Both the position numbers and the translations under genes were made by a program. DNA of 32,186 bases from Clostridiales bacterium. GTDB lineage: Bacteria > Bacillota > Clostridia > Lachnospirales > Lachnospiraceae. Positions 7,122 through 16,968 of this stretch are shown here, piece after piece. Position 1 is the stretch's first letter; each line of letters begins with the position of its first letter. The stretch lies in assembly GCA_020860715.1 (NCBI GenBank), contig JAJBTU010000027.1:1-32186 (forward strand). Direction: 5' to 3'. Under the pieces are notes generated by a model. The model did not search any database and was not told the origin of the DNA. It saw only the letters and a list, made by a program, of their open reading frames with translations.

Positions 7122-7949
7122 TTACTTTAAGGGACTTCTGGTTGGAACACCCGCTTTTCGTGGATATCTTACAGGAGTCCCCCTTTCTTTTCGAATCATT
7201 ACAAACGATCTCTCTATATCGGTATCAGGTATGGAGGTTTTACAGACGGATTCTGTCACTCCGCCAAGAAGAAAGACCGCTTTTTTTGCTTCCAGACATT
7301 CCTGTTCGATATCCGCGGACTTATAAGCGATAAACATTCCGCCGCGCCGTACAAAGGGCAGACAGTATTCTGATAAAGAAGCAAGGTTTGCAACCGCTCT
7401 CGACACACAGTAATCAAAGCCTTCACGGTAAGCTGGGTCAGAAGCAGCGTCCTCCGCCCGTCCGTGAATGGCAATAATGTCAGATAATTTAAGTATATTT
7501 ATAGTATCTTTCAGAAAACAAACTCTTTTATTGAGAGAATCCAAAAGTACAACCTTAAGATTCGGAAATACAATTTTCAGGGGAATGCCAGGGAATCCGG
7601 CGCCGGTGCCGACATCAATCAATCTGCCGGAGAGAGGATCCATATTCTTCCAGGGAAGCACACTGTCTACAAAATGTTTTTGCACGACATCCTCATAATC
7701 CGTAATCGCAGTAAGGTTCATGACACGATTCTTTTCAATCAGCAGTTCATAATAGGTAAAAAACTGATCCGCCTGCAGCTCACTCAGCTGAATTCCGATT
7801 TTGTCAAACGATTCCCGGAGATAGTCTTTCTTTATTTTGTCATCGACTGCCATGTTCTTATAGTTTTCCACATTATCACTCATTATTTTCTTCTTAACCG
7901 CATTTGAATTCTTCCTGTTTTCTGATACCTGTTCCCAGGAACGGCTCAT
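7122..7949 (-). CDS. rsmG: 16S rRNA (guanine527-N7)-methyltransferase RsmG
   Basis: Uses S-adenosylmethionine to methylate G527 of 16S rRNA; loss is known to give low-level streptomycin resistance in other bacteria. The Rossmann-fold SAM motif LIDVGTGAGFPGIPLKI is clear, as are the family N-terminal block YYELLIEKNRVMNLTAI and the closing YPRKAGVPTRSPL. The start is uncertain. The first ATG (7949) adds about 35 basic residues not usual in RsmG and has a poor ribosome site. ATGs at 7883 and 7853 give lengths closer to the family's ~240 residues but also have weak sites. The short 28-bp gap to mnmG favours 7949. It is the last gene of the mnmE-mnmG-rsmG group. Confidence 0.93.
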   Translation of the reverse strand: MSRSWEQVSENRKNSNAVKKKIMSDNVENYKNMAVDDKIKKDYLRESFDKIGIQLSELQADQFFTYYELLIEKNRVMNLTAITDYEDVVQKHFVDSVLPWKNMDPLSGRLIDVGTGAGFPGIPLKIVFPNLKVVLLDSLNKRVCFLKDTINILKLSDIIAIHGRAEDAASDPAYREGFDYCVSRAVANLASLSEYCLPFVRRGGMFIAYKSADIEQECLEAKKAVFLLGGVTESVCKTSIPDTDIERSFVMIRKERGTPVRYPRKAGVPTRSPLK

Positions 7950-7977
7950 CGTCCAAAGCCAATGGAAGCTGACCGGT

Positions 7978-9843
7978 CTATTTCAAATGAATCAGCAAAA
8001 CCGAAATATCAGCGGGAGAGACTCCGGCAATCCGGGAAGCCTGTCCGATCGATGCCGGCCGATACTTTGAGAGTTTCTGCTGTGCTTCTATACGAAGTCC
8101 CGAAATCTGATTGTAATCTATAGTCTCCGGTATCCGCTTCTTTTCGAGTTTTTTGAACTGTTCCACCTGTTTCATCTGGCGATCGAGATACCCCTTGTAT
8201 TTGATTGAAATATTGACCTGATTACATACGTCTTCCGGAAGATCCGGTCTGGATCTGTCTATTTCAGAGAGCAGGTCATAGGACAATTCCGGACGGCGCA
8301 CCAGTTCTCCAAGCGAAATGGAAGATTTCAGCCTGGTGCTTTCATGCTTTTGAAGAAATTCCTGCACATCCTCATGATCCCCGATAAATGTATGCTCAAC
8401 CCGTTCTATTTCCTGCGCAATCTGTTCTTTTTTCTTCAAAAGGCGCTGATATCTCTCCTCATCAATCAGGCCGATTTCATAGCCCTTTTCCGTCAGGCGC
8501 AGATCCGCATTGTCCTGTCGAAGAAGCAGGCGGTATTCCGCGCGAGAGGTCATCATCCGGTAAGGCTCCGTATTTTCCTTTGTCACCAGATCGTCAATCA
8601 GTACACCAATGTAGGCTTCGGAGCGATCCAGAATCAGAGGATCTTTGCCCTGAATCAGACGGGCGGCATTGATGCCGGCGATCAGCCCCTGAGCCGCCGC
8701 TTCCTCATAACCGGAGCTGCCGTTAAACTGTCCGGCGGAAAAAAGCCCGCCGATCTCCTTAAATTCAAGAGACAGCTTCAGCTGCCGCGCGTCAATGCAG
8801 TCATACTCAATCGCATAGGCATTTTTGACGATCCGGGCATGTTCCAGCCCAGGGACAGAGCGGTACATTGCAATCTGAACATCCTCCGGAAGTGAACTGG
8901 ACATTCCGGAAATATACATTTCATTGGTATGGATTCCTTCCGGCTCGATAAATACCTGATGACGGGTCTTATCGGCAAATTTAACGACCTTATCCTCAAT
9001 AGAAGGGCAGTAGCGCGGCCCTGTTCCCTCAATCCGGCCGGAAAAAAGAGGAGAGCGGTCAATGTTTTTACGGATGATCTCATGCGTCGTCTCATTGGTA
9101 TAGGTAAGCCAGCAGGAGACCTGTTCCTTCTGCACACTTTCCGGATCCGTTGTAAAAGAAAACGGCACTACCCGTTCATCGCCTTTTTGTTCCTCCATCT
9201 TTGAATAATCAATAGATGGCCCCGCGATACGGGCAGGCGTACCGGTCTTAAAACGACGCAGTTCAATACCGAGCGCACGCATGGAATCCGTCAGATGATT
9301 TGCCGCAGCCAGCCCGTTTGGACCGGTCTGCATACTGACATCCCCATAGATACATCTGGCCTTAGAATACGTACCCGCGCACAAAACAACCGCTTTGCAG
9401 TGAAAAATCGAACCGGAATAAGTCTTAACTCCGACAATCCGTCCATCCTCCACCAGAAGATCCGTCACTTCAAGCTGCTTGATCATCAGATTTTCCGTCT
9501 GCTCCAATACCTGACGCATACTTCTGGTATAATCCGCCTTGTCCGCCTGCGCCCGAAGAGAATGAACCGCCGGACCCTTCGAACGGTTCAGCATTTTGGA
9601 CTGAATAAAGGTTTTGTCGATGTTTTTTCCCATCTCGCCGCCCAGCGCGTCCACCTCGCGGACCAGATGTCCTTTCGAACTGCCTCCGATATTCGGATTG
9701 CACGGCATCAGCGCGATGCTGTCGACGCTCACCGTAAAAATAGCCGTCTTCATTCCAAGTCTCGCGCTGGCAAGCGCGGCCTCACAGCCCGCATGTCCGG
9801 CTCCGACTACGACCACATCCACATATTCTTCCACCAAGCTCAT
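7978..9843 (-). CDS. mnmG: tRNA uridine-5-carboxymethylaminomethyl modification enzyme MnmG (GidA)
   Basis: An FAD enzyme that works with MnmE to install (carboxymethyl)aminomethyl groups on wobble U34 of certain tRNAs. It has 621 residues, the normal length. The dinucleotide-binding motif [13 protein letters not shown] is at residues 11-23. [25 protein letters not shown] follows near 48, and [21 protein letters not shown] around 380. The C-terminal helical domain that contacts MnmE is complete. The ATG at 9843 has purine-rich AAGGAG and AAAGG stretches upstream. It lies 98 bp downstream of mnmE. Confidence 0.98.
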   Translation of the reverse strand: MSLVEEYVDVVVVGAGHAGCEAALASARLGMKTAIFTVSVDSIALMPCNPNIGGSSKGHLVREVDALGGEMGKNIDKTFIQSKMLNRSKGPAVHSLRAQADKADYTRSMRQVLEQTENLMIKQLEVTDLLVEDGRIVGVKTYSGSIFHCKAVVLCAGTYSKARCIYGDVSMQTGPNGLAAANHLTDSMRALGIELRRFKTGTPARIAGPSIDYSKMEEQKGDERVVPFSFTTDPESVQKEQVSCWLTYTNETTHEIIRKNIDRSPLFSGRIEGTGPRYCPSIEDKVVKFADKTRHQVFIEPEGIHTNEMYISGMSSSLPEDVQIAMYRSVPGLEHARIVKNAYAIEYDCIDARQLKLSLEFKEIGGLFSAGQFNGSSGYEEAAAQGLIAGINAARLIQGKDPLILDRSEAYIGVLIDDLVTKENTEPYRMMTSRAEYRLLLRQDNADLRLTEKGYEIGLIDEERYQRLLKKKEQIAQEIERVEHTFIGDHEDVQEFLQKHESTRLKSSISLGELVRRPELSYDLLSEIDRSRPDLPEDVCNQVNISIKYKGYLDRQMKQVEQFKKLEKKRIPETIDYNQISGLRIEAQQKLSKYRPASIGQASRIAGVSPADISVLLIHLK

Positions 9844-9941
9844 TTTTAAAGCCTTTCCTGCTCCTTCTTTTCATAAAAACTTAAAACACAAGAATTTCTG
9901 AGAAATACTGCTGCAAATATGTTTTTACATTCATCCATGAT

Positions 9942-11324
9942 CTACTTGCCCATACAAAATCTGCTGAAAATCTCATTCACAAGATCCTCGCCGACCTCTT
10001 TTCCGATCACACGGCCAAGCGCCGAATAGGCATCCATCAGATCTATCGTAAAAAAGTCCTCCGGAAGCCCCATGGAAATGCTCTCAAGCACCTTTCTCAG
10101 ACTGGAAGCAGCGGATACAAGCTCCGCCTTCTGCCTGGCGCCGGTGATGATCACCTCATCGTTAAATGAGATTTCTCCGTGATAAAACATCTCTTTCAGC
10201 AGCCGTTCAAACTCATCAAATCCGGTCTCTTTTTTAGCCGAAACCTCTATGACCGGAAAACGATTCTTCGTATATTCTCTGACATCCTCTTTTGTGATAA
10301 CCGAAGGGAGATCCGATTTATTCAAAAGGACAATCGTATTTTTTCCATCGAGAAGCGCCAGAATCTTTTCATCATTCTCATCCATTGTCCTGGAAGAGTC
10401 CGCAATATATAGAATTAAATCTGCCGCTTCCGCCTTATCTTTTGCCTTCTCAACACCGATCTGCTCAATACGGTCCTCCGTACTGCGGATCCCGGCTGTA
10501 TCAACCACGTTCAGCGTAATCCCGCCCAGAGTGATCGTCTCCTCCAGCGTATCTCTCGTTGTGCCGGCAATATCCGTAACAATCGCGCGGTCCTCGCCCG
10601 CAAGCACATTCAAAAGAGAAGACTTCCCTGCATTTGGTTTGCCAAGAATCACCGTCTGTATCCCTTCCCGGATCATCCTCCCGTTATCCGCAGATGCTAT
10701 CAGAGACTCCATCTCATTCAGAAGTTCCTCTGTCCGTGTGCGAAGCCGTTCCGGATAACCATCCAGAGAATAATGCTCCGGATCATCCAGCGCGGATTCA
10801 ATAAAAGCGGTCTCATACAAAATCTGCTCCCGGAGCTGATTGACCTTACGGCTAAGAGAACCTTTCAGCTGGCTCACCGAGCTTCGAAGGGCATACTCAT
10901 TTTTCGCCTGAATCACATCGATTACAGATTCCGCCTGCGCCAGATCGATTCTGCCGTTCAAAAAAGCACGTTTCGTAAATTCCCCGGGACTGGCCGGCCG
11001 CGCACCATTTTTCAGCACGGTTTCCAGCACCCGTCTCGTCGCATAGACACCGCCGTGACAGTTGATTTCAACCGTATCCTCCGCCGTAAAACTTCTGGGA
11101 GCAAGCATCAGACTCACAAGCACCTCATCCACTGTCTGCCCCTCATCCCGGATATATCCATAATGAATTGTATGGGATTTCTGATCGATCAGCCTCTTCT
11201 TACCGCCCGGAGAAAAAAATACACGATCTCCAACAGTCAGGGCTTCCGGTCCGCTGATCCTCACAATCCCGATCCCGGAACCGCCCATCGCCGTCGAGAT
11301 TGCGGCAATCGTATCCTCCTGCAT
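9942..11324 (-). CDS. mnmE: tRNA modification GTPase MnmE (TrmE)
   Basis: Partner GTPase of MnmG in U34 modification. The 460-residue protein starts with the N-terminal tetrahydrofolate-binding domain (1-118) and has a helical domain that encloses the Ras-like G domain. G-domain motifs: GKPNAGKSS (228-236), TDIAGTTRD (250-258), DTAGIR (275-280) and NKSD. The protein ends in CMGK, the family's conserved C-terminal CxGK whose cysteine is needed for activity. The start at 11324 is supported by AAAGGAG 8 nt upstream. A terminator-like hairpin separates it from jag. Confidence 0.98.
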   Translation of the reverse strand: MQEDTIAAISTAMGGSGIGIVRISGPEALTVGDRVFFSPGGKKRLIDQKSHTIHYGYIRDEGQTVDEVLVSLMLAPRSFTAEDTVEINCHGGVYATRRVLETVLKNGARPASPGEFTKRAFLNGRIDLAQAESVIDVIQAKNEYALRSSVSQLKGSLSRKVNQLREQILYETAFIESALDDPEHYSLDGYPERLRTRTEELLNEMESLIASADNGRMIREGIQTVILGKPNAGKSSLLNVLAGEDRAIVTDIAGTTRDTLEETITLGGITLNVVDTAGIRSTEDRIEQIGVEKAKDKAEAADLILYIADSSRTMDENDEKILALLDGKNTIVLLNKSDLPSVITKEDVREYTKNRFPVIEVSAKKETGFDEFERLLKEMFYHGEISFNDEVIITGARQKAELVSAASSLRKVLESISMGLPEDFFTIDLMDAYSALGRVIGKEVGEDLVNEIFSRFCMGK

Positions 11325-11355
11325 GTGCCCGCTCCTTTCCGCAGGTTATAAAGAA

Positions 11356-11383
11356 GGGGAAAGATACCTGCATATCTTTCCCC
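11356..11383 (-). terminator. terminator-like hairpin between jag and mnmE
   Basis: An 11-bp perfect stem (GGGGAAAGATA and its complement) with a 6-nt loop, followed on the minus strand by TTCTTT. The U-tract is interrupted, so it may only partly terminate transcription from jag into mnmE. Confidence 0.6.
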
Positions 11384-11402
11384 TGTTTTCAGGCATCCAT
11401 TC

Positions 11403-12566
11403 TTACTCTTCGCCGCCCTCATTCTGATCCTCTGCCTGCGCAAATTCACTCTGCGCCGCTTCGATATCATATTCTTTCGAGTATCCGCCTCGGTTGTAAC
11501 GGCCGCGGCGGCCATTACCGCTGTATCTGGAAGAATATCCGCCATATCTTCTGTCATGATCCGCACGATCTTTCTTTAATGTAACGACAACCTTACGGTA
11601 CGGCTCTTCGCCTTCACTGTGCGTCGTCACATACGGATCATTCTGAAGAGCGGAATGAATAATTCTTCTCTCATACGGATTCATCGGCTCCAGAAATACC
11701 GGTCTTCTGGTCTTTTTCACCTTAGCGGCGATGTTTCTGGCCAGATTTTCAAGAGTTGCCTTGCGGCGGGCACGGTAATCCTCCGTATCAAGTTTTACCC
11801 GCACATAAGAAGCCTTGCCTTTATTCACCACAAGACTGGTCAGATACTGCAGGGAATCCAGTGTCTGTCCTCGTTTTCCGATCAGGATACCCATATCTTC
11901 CCCTTCAATATCCACACAAAGCGTATCTTCCTCAAATTCCGTCTTTATTTCCGCTTCAATTCCCATCGCTTTCAAAACATTGGTTAAAAACTCCGCTGCA
12001 CGGCGTTTTGCCTCTTCCGGATTTGCCGGAACTCTCGGCGCTTTTACCGCTGCGGCTTCTGCATTCTTTTCTGCGGATTCTCCCTCTTCCTTTTTCGAAT
12101 CATATTCCTTCTTCGGCTCAGATTCTTTTTTCGACTCAAATTCTTTTTTCGGCTTAGCCTTTGTCTCAGACGATGCAGCCGCAGCCTTCGGAGCCTGTGC
12201 TTTTTCCGTTTCCCTCTTCAGATCTTTTTCAGATTCTTTTTTTGTCTCTTTCTTCTGCTCCTTATATTCCTTCTTTTCCGTCTTATATTCTTTCTTATTC
12301 TCTTTTTTTGAGTCTTTTTTGAAATCCTTTTTGGATTCTTTCTTTCCCTTTTCCGGCTTATCCTCAAAGATTTCCTTTATCAGCTCCTCATCCGTCACCT
12401 TCTTCTTTGCCTCGATGACAGCCTTTCTGCCGCCCAGACCGAGAAAGCCCTTGGAACCCTCGTCAATCACCGTATATTCGATGTTGTCACTGCTCGTACC
12501 AAGCTGGATGGAGGCTTCTGTAAGCGCGTCCGCCACTGTTTTTGCTGTTACTCTGACTGTATCCAT
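11403..12566 (-). CDS. jag: RNA-binding protein Jag (KhpB)
   Basis: An RNA-binding protein linked to cell-envelope and division control in Gram-positives. The 387 residues hold an N-terminal Jag domain (1-52), a long Lys/Glu-rich low-complexity linker (about 65-180), a KH domain (about 185-255, GKRGQ at 230-234) and an R3H domain (about 265-330, with RRPVFLEPMNPYERRIIH). A glycine/arginine/tyrosine tail follows from about 337, a composition often seen in RNA-binding tails. Family members are commonly near 210-260 residues; the linker and tail explain the extra length. It begins 15 bp after the yidC stop, with GGTGGGGG as a ribosome site, and forms an operon with yidC. Confidence 0.95.
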   Translation of the reverse strand: MDTVRVTAKTVADALTEASIQLGTSSDNIEYTVIDEGSKGFLGLGGRKAVIEAKKKVTDEELIKEIFEDKPEKGKKESKKDFKKDSKKENKKEYKTEKKEYKEQKKETKKESEKDLKRETEKAQAPKAAAASSETKAKPKKEFESKKESEPKKEYDSKKEEGESAEKNAEAAAVKAPRVPANPEEAKRRAAEFLTNVLKAMGIEAEIKTEFEEDTLCVDIEGEDMGILIGKRGQTLDSLQYLTSLVVNKGKASYVRVKLDTEDYRARRKATLENLARNIAAKVKKTRRPVFLEPMNPYERRIIHSALQNDPYVTTHSEGEEPYRKVVVTLKKDRADHDRRYGGYSSRYSGNGRRGRYNRGGYSKEYDIEAAQSEFAQAEDQNEGGEE

Positions 12567-12581
12567 AAAATTACCCCCACC

Positions 12582-13841
12582 TTATTTTTTCTTATTCTTT
12601 TCGTTGTACTGCTGCACCATCTGCGCTTTTGCTGCCAGAGAACCCGGCTTCGCATTTGTATTGCTCTTATAATAATCCGTGGATGCCTGAATCTTCTTTG
12701 CTTTCTCCTCCGCAGAAATCTGCTTTTTCTCGGTCGGCTCAATATTCTTAGTGGAAATTTTTGCGGTATTGGCGATCTTCTGCGGCGGAAGTCCCTGTTT
12801 TTCACGCTTTTTGTTTTCTTTTTCAAGGTTCTTCTTTATCAGTTCATCTACGTCGATCTTGTCAATGCTCCTGTTGACAAACAGCTGCTGCACAGTACGA
12901 ACCACGGCGCCGGCAATCCAGTAAATACCAAGACCTACAGGAAGTGACAGACAGAAGACTGCCGACATAATCGGCATCACTGTATTCATCGACTTCATCG
13001 TGGCATTCATGGTATCGTTCGAATTGGAATTGTTCTGCTCATTGCCTGCAGAAGCCAACTTTGCGTTCAGCCACTGTGTGACGGCTGCCAGAATTGGAAC
13101 CAGAGCTGCGCCTATAATCAGAAGCCATGCGCCGGATTTGTACGCACTCTGAATGATCGACATCGGAGAATCCGCAATGTTCAGACCGATGAAATAATTC
13201 ATTTTATTCACGGCCTCATGTGTAGAATTAATGAGAGTACTTAAATCCGGAAACTCTTCAAGAAGTTCCGCCCAATTGGCAGTCTTGAATTTGTAAAGAA
13301 CATCGATCACCTTGTCCATGGACATCTCAAATTTGTTGACGCTAAGCGAAGTAGCCGCAGTCGTCAGAAAATCTTCCGCACCGGGCGTCTCAAGGAGTTC
13401 GGAAGCAAGAGAGCCAAACGCGCTGTAAACAGACGAAACATATGCCGGTACATTCCAGATTACCCGGTACAGGGCAAACAGGATCGGCATCTGAATCAGA
13501 AGCTGCAGACAGCTTCCCATCGGATGCACGCCATATTTTGCATAGACAGCCTTTGTTTCTTCATTCATCTTCATCATGGCTGTCTGATCGTCTTTTTTGC
13601 CTTCGTATTTTTTGTTGATCGCCTGAAGTTCCGGATTCATCTTAACCTGAAGTCTGGAAAACTTCTGCTGCTGGATCGTCAGAGGCAGCATGATCATATA
13701 GATAATAATGGTAAACAGAATAATACACAGACCAATGTTCGGTATTCCGATCTTTTCCTGTACCCAGAAAATCGCATTCATGATAAAACCGAGTACATTT
13801 GCGATTGGCCCGAGAATTCCTGTGGCTTTCGTCAATAACAT
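12582..13841 (-). CDS. yidC: membrane protein insertase YidC (OxaA)
   Basis: Inserts and folds membrane proteins, alone or with Sec. The 419-residue protein has hydrophobic segments near residues 7-30, 36-56, 105-135, 225-250 and 285-320, in the Gram-positive YidC pattern, with the cytoplasmic hairpin loop (QQQKFSRLQVKMNPELQ onward) after the second. The loop between membrane segments at about 135-225 is longer than in Bacillus SpoIIIJ. The C-terminus is Lys-rich. No lipobox cysteine is visible at the N-terminus. The start at 13841 has a strong AAGGAGG site. It lies between yidD and jag. Confidence 0.96.
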   Translation of the reverse strand: MLLTKATGILGPIANVLGFIMNAIFWVQEKIGIPNIGLCIILFTIIIYMIMLPLTIQQQKFSRLQVKMNPELQAINKKYEGKKDDQTAMMKMNEETKAVYAKYGVHPMGSCLQLLIQMPILFALYRVIWNVPAYVSSVYSAFGSLASELLETPGAEDFLTTAATSLSVNKFEMSMDKVIDVLYKFKTANWAELLEEFPDLSTLINSTHEAVNKMNYFIGLNIADSPMSIIQSAYKSGAWLLIIGAALVPILAAVTQWLNAKLASAGNEQNNSNSNDTMNATMKSMNTVMPIMSAVFCLSLPVGLGIYWIAGAVVRTVQQLFVNRSIDKIDVDELIKKNLEKENKKREKQGLPPQKIANTAKISTKNIEPTEKKQISAEEKAKKIQASTDYYKSNTNAKPGSLAAKAQMVQQYNEKNKKK

Positions 13842-13941
13842 TTTATCTTTTCCTCCTTATGGAGACCATGCCTCCGATTACCCTTTCGGGGCCGGCATGA
13901 TCCGCGGTGTTCCTGATTTTCGAAGCATTTCCAACTGTTTT

Positions 13942-14154
13942 TCACGGCACCGGGTCATATCCGCCCTTTGAAAATGGATTGCAGCGCATAATCCTCCATG
14001 CTGCCAGAACGCTTCCTTTTACGGCTCCGTATTTTTCAATTGCCTCCAGTCCGTACTGCGAACAGGTCGGCGTATACGGGCATCTGAGCGTCTTTAAAGG
14101 AGAAAGACGCTTCTGATAAAAGCGTATCATGCGTATCAGAATTTTTTTCATCAC
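13942..14154 (-). CDS. yidD: membrane protein insertion efficiency factor YidD
   Basis: A small protein believed to assist YidC-dependent insertion at the inner face of the membrane. The 70 residues carry the full family signature: [11 protein letters not shown], then [25 protein letters not shown], and a closing [14 protein letters not shown], including the three conserved cysteines. GGAAG lies 9 nt upstream of the ATG. It starts 14 bp after the rnpA stop and is followed by yidC after a 100-bp gap. Confidence 0.96.
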   Translation of the reverse strand: MMKKILIRMIRFYQKRLSPLKTLRCPYTPTCSQYGLEAIEKYGAVKGSVLAAWRIMRCNPFSKGGYDPVP

Positions 14155-14168
14155 TGATCACTTCCAGA

Positions 14169-14507
14169 TTATTCTATAACAATATGCTGAAGTCTTCCCA
14201 GATGCATCAGCGCACTTTCGACCTCTGTATAGCTTTTTCCTTTTACAGCCGGTCTCGCTACCACTACCAGATCCATACCTTTGTCGAATTTTTTCTCATT
14301 CAACCTGTAGCTCTCCCTGATCAGTCTCGTAATTCGATGTCTGACTACGCTGTTCCCAACTTTTTTGCTTACCGAAATCCCGATTCGATTTCTCTGCGTG
14401 TCCTGTCTCAACACATACATGACCAGATATTTATTCGCAAATGACTTCCTGTTTCTGTAAACACGCTGAAAATCTTCATATTTTTTCAGGGAATCTGAAT
14501 ATTCCAT
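14169..14507 (-). CDS. rnpA: ribonuclease P protein component
   Basis: Protein subunit of RNase P, which removes the 5' leader from pre-tRNA. At 112 residues it has the usual length. The hallmark basic RNR region is present: RNRIGISVSKKVGNSVVRHR followed by ITRLIRESYR. It lies 105 bp downstream of rpmH and upstream of yidD, the usual rpmH-rnpA-yidD-yidC-jag order, and is probably driven by the rpmH promoter. Confidence 0.97.
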   Translation of the reverse strand: MEYSDSLKKYEDFQRVYRNRKSFANKYLVMYVLRQDTQRNRIGISVSKKVGNSVVRHRITRLIRESYRLNEKKFDKGMDLVVVARPAVKGKSYTEVESALMHLGRLQHIVIE

Positions 14508-14612
14508 ATTTTTTCCTTAATATAAAAGAAAGGATTTTTGTCAGCTGCTGTACGCCCACCATATCAGGCAGACAACAGATACAAAAATTCCTCTGCTAAA
14601 ATACTGGCGGAC

Positions 14613-14747
14613 TTAAGCAGACAATACTTTTCTTCCCTTTGCTCTTCTTGCGGCCAATACTTTTCTTCCGCCTGCTGTGCTCATTCTCGCACGAAATCCA
14701 TGTACTCTCGACCTGTGTCTTCTGCCAGGCTGAAACGGCATTTTCAT
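14613..14747 (-). CDS. rpmH: 50S ribosomal protein L34
   Basis: A 44-residue basic protein of the large ribosomal subunit. The translation begins [18 protein letters not shown] and ends KGRKVLSA, a near-textbook L34. A strong AAGGAGGTG site lies 9 nt upstream of the ATG at 14747. It is the first gene of the leftward operon and marks the left edge of the origin region. Confidence 0.97.
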   Translation of the reverse strand: MKMPFQPGRRHRSRVHGFRARMSTAGGRKVLAARRAKGRKVLSA

Positions 14748-14856
14748 AATCCGGCACCTCCTTCTTCATTCTCTTTGCAGCAGTTCACCTGTAATATCAT
14801 ACACCGCTGCTTTTCTGGTCAACCCATTTATGTTCTTTTTTAGAGACATCAGTTCG

Positions 14857-14885
14857 ATTATATTCACAAAGGCCTTTGAAGTCAA
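14857..14885 (-). promoter_or_regulatory. rpmH operon promoter
   Basis: On the minus strand, TTGACT (14880-14885), a 17-nt spacer, and a perfect TATAAT (14857-14862). The predicted leader to rpmH is about 100 nt. This is one of the best sigma-A-type matches in the window. Confidence 0.82.
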
Positions 14886-15195
14886 GCAATTCCTTGAAAA
14901 AATTTATAACCGATCCTGACCGCAAAAATATTTTTTTCAGAAGCTGTGAGAAAGGTGTGAATAACTTTATCCACCTCTTTTGGTTTACGTAAGTTTTCCA
15001 CATTTTGTGGATAATCTGTTGATAATTTTTTTTTCAGTTTGTCTGATCCGGCTTGTCTGCAACTTTACTTTTCCTGTGCACATCATTTTCCACTCAGCTG
15101 TTTATAAATCGAATTATGTCAGAATTTCTGTTTTATCCTCATCTTATCCACTTTTGTTCACAGGTTTATCAACAGGAAAAGAAGAAAAATTAACA

Positions 15196-15224
15196 TTGAT
15201 AATTCATCGTTTTTGGTTTAATAT
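15196..15224 (+). promoter_or_regulatory. predicted dnaA promoter
   Basis: TTGATA (15196-15201), 17-nt spacer, TAATAT (15219-15224), 36 bp before the dnaA ATG. DnaA boxes end about 20 bp upstream of the -35, so autoregulation by DnaA is plausible. Confidence 0.6.
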
Positions 15225-15260
15225 TAGCGTAGGTAAAATTCGATTTTTGGAGAGAAAGAA

Positions 15261-16631
15261 ATGGACTTACTGAAAGAAAAATGGAATGACATTCTCTTAA
15301 CCGTAAAAGAAGAGCATGAGCTTTCCGACATAGCGTTTAAAACCTGGCTGAAACCGCTTGAAATTCATGATGTCAGCGACCACACGATCACTATTCTGGT
15401 GCCGTCCGGAAAAGTGGGGATTGATTATATCAGCAAGCGTTATACCTTTCCGCTGAAGGTCGCGATCACGGAATTTACCGGCAAAGAATATGAACTGGCG
15501 TTTATTCTGCCGGAGGAAGCAGAAGATTTACATAACAGCCGGTCAAATACTCTTACGCAGGGAAACGGAGCGGATTCTACCCGTGTGATTACGGAAAAAG
15601 CAGGGCTGAATCCAAAATACACGTTTGACACTTTTGTGGTAGGCAACAACAACAAGTTCGCTCACGCAGCCGCGCTTGCCGTATCGGAGTCTCCGGGCCG
15701 GATGTATAACCCCCTTTATATCTATGGAGGCGCAGGACTAGGTAAAACGCACCTGATGCATTCGATTGCCCATTACATTCTGAATCAGGATCCGCAAAAA
15801 CGGGTGATCTATGTGACAAGTGAGACATTCACCAATGAAGTCATTGACGCGATCCGCAATGGCAACGCGACATCCATGTCCAAATTCCGGGAGAAATACC
15901 GGAACGTGGATGTACTGCTGATTGATGATATACAGTTTATAATAGGAAAGGAATCCACTCAGGAAGAGTTTTTCCATACCTTCAACGAGCTGCATAATAA
16001 TAAGAAGCAGATCATCATTTCATCGGATAAACCTCCGAAAGAAATCGAGACTCTGGAAGCCAGACTCCGTTCCCGTTTTGAATGGGGTCTGATTGCTGAC
16101 ATTTCTTCTCCGGATTTTGAAACCCGTATGGCGATTCTTCAGAAAAAAGAAGAGCTGGACGGCTACAATATTGACAATGAGGTCATCAAGTACATTGCCA
16201 TGAATGTGAAATCCAACATCCGGGAGCTGGAGGGCGCCCTGAATAAACTGATCGCCATGAGCAGGCTTGATAAAAAGGAAATCAATGTTGCCCTGGCGGA
16301 GGAAGCCATCAAGGACATCATCTCTCCGGACAGCAAACGGGAGATCACACCGGAACTCATTATTAATACGGTAGCGGAGCATTTTCAGATTTCACCGGAG
16401 GACATCAAGGGAAGCAAACGCAATTCTGAGATTGTATTTCCCCGTCAGATTGCCATGTATCTGTGCCTGGAGATGACCAATGCCGGCACAAAACATGTAG
16501 GTACCATTATGGGCAACCGGGATCATTCGACCATCATCCACGGCCAGAAAAAGATTGCCGGTGAGATGAAGACCTCTGAAAATACCAGAAATACCGTTGA
16601 GATAATAAAAAAGAAAATCAATCCGAATTAA
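15261..16631 (+). CDS. dnaA: chromosomal replication initiator DnaA
   Basis: An AAA+ ATPase that binds DnaA boxes and opens oriC. It has 456 residues. Domain I is at 1-80, followed by a short domain II linker (about 85-115). The AAA+ core has Walker A GGAGLGKTH (156-164) and Walker B VLLIDDIQF. Sensor residues and the arginine-finger block EARLRSRFEWGL follow. The C-terminal DNA-binding domain carries the signature GNRDHSTIIHG. GGAGAG lies upstream of the ATG at normal spacing. DnaA boxes lie on both sides of the gene. Confidence 0.99.
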   Translation: MDLLKEKWNDILLTVKEEHELSDIAFKTWLKPLEIHDVSDHTITILVPSGKVGIDYISKRYTFPLKVAITEFTGKEYELAFILPEEAEDLHNSRSNTLTQGNGADSTRVITEKAGLNPKYTFDTFVVGNNNKFAHAAALAVSESPGRMYNPLYIYGGAGLGKTHLMHSIAHYILNQDPQKRVIYVTSETFTNEVIDAIRNGNATSMSKFREKYRNVDVLLIDDIQFIIGKESTQEEFFHTFNELHNNKKQIIISSDKPPKEIETLEARLRSRFEWGLIADISSPDFETRMAILQKKEELDGYNIDNEVIKYIAMNVKSNIRELEGALNKLIAMSRLDKKEINVALAEEAIKDIISPDSKREITPELIINTVAEHFQISPEDIKGSKRNSEIVFPRQIAMYLCLEMTNAGTKHVGTIMGNRDHSTIIHGQKKIAGEMKTSENTRNTVEIIKKKINPN

Positions 16632-16968
16632 GTGCGGACAACAGGATAATAAAAAGTTATCCACATTTTTATCCACTTATCCACATGATAAACCACAGAA
16701 TATGGTGTTGAAAAGATGAGGATATTCCATTATCCTGTTTTTACGGTTTGAGAATGATTTTCAGGAGAAAACCGCTTATGTGGATAAAAAAACAGTTTTC
16801 CAGATCCTGTGAGTGGAAAATGCACAGGGTTTTCCATTCGGATTTTGGGCTGTTTTCTGCGGATAAAACGTGTTTTACACTTATCAACAGACCTTAATAC
16901 TACGTTTACGGATTCTTTTATATTTATTTCTATATGGTTCAGAATCAAAACCGAAGGGAGACATTTTC
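16632..16968. other. oriC, right part (dnaA-dnaN intergenic region)
   Basis: A 337-bp noncoding gap. Three boxes are packed into 29 bp: TTATCCACA (16657-16665, perfect), TTATCCACT (16669-16677) and TTATCCACA (16677-16685, perfect). More follow: minus TTATCCACA (16779-16787, perfect), minus TTATCCGCA (16858-16866) and plus TTATCAACA (16881-16889). This matches the downstream half of a bipartite origin, where unwinding starts in Bacillus subtilis; the DnaA-trio pattern was not resolved by eye. Confidence 0.88.

Larger units (their letters stand above)
14748..15260. other. oriC, left part (rpmH-dnaA intergenic region)
   Basis: A 513-bp noncoding gap with DnaA-box-like 9-mers on both strands: minus-strand TTATTCACA (14956-14964), plus TTATCCACC (14967-14975), minus TTATCCACA (perfect, 15006-15014), minus TTATCAACA (15017-15025), plus TTATCCACT (15144-15152) and plus TTATCAACA (15166-15174). 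Flanking DNA is AT-rich. It corresponds to the upstream DnaA-box cluster of a Bacillus-type bipartite origin. The unwinding element cannot be fixed by eye. Confidence 0.88.

Noticed and set aside
11815-12672. Serine/phenylalanine-rich open frame on the plus strand opposite jag
   Set aside because: It is the mirror of the Lys/Glu codons of the Jag linker; no independent evidence of coding.
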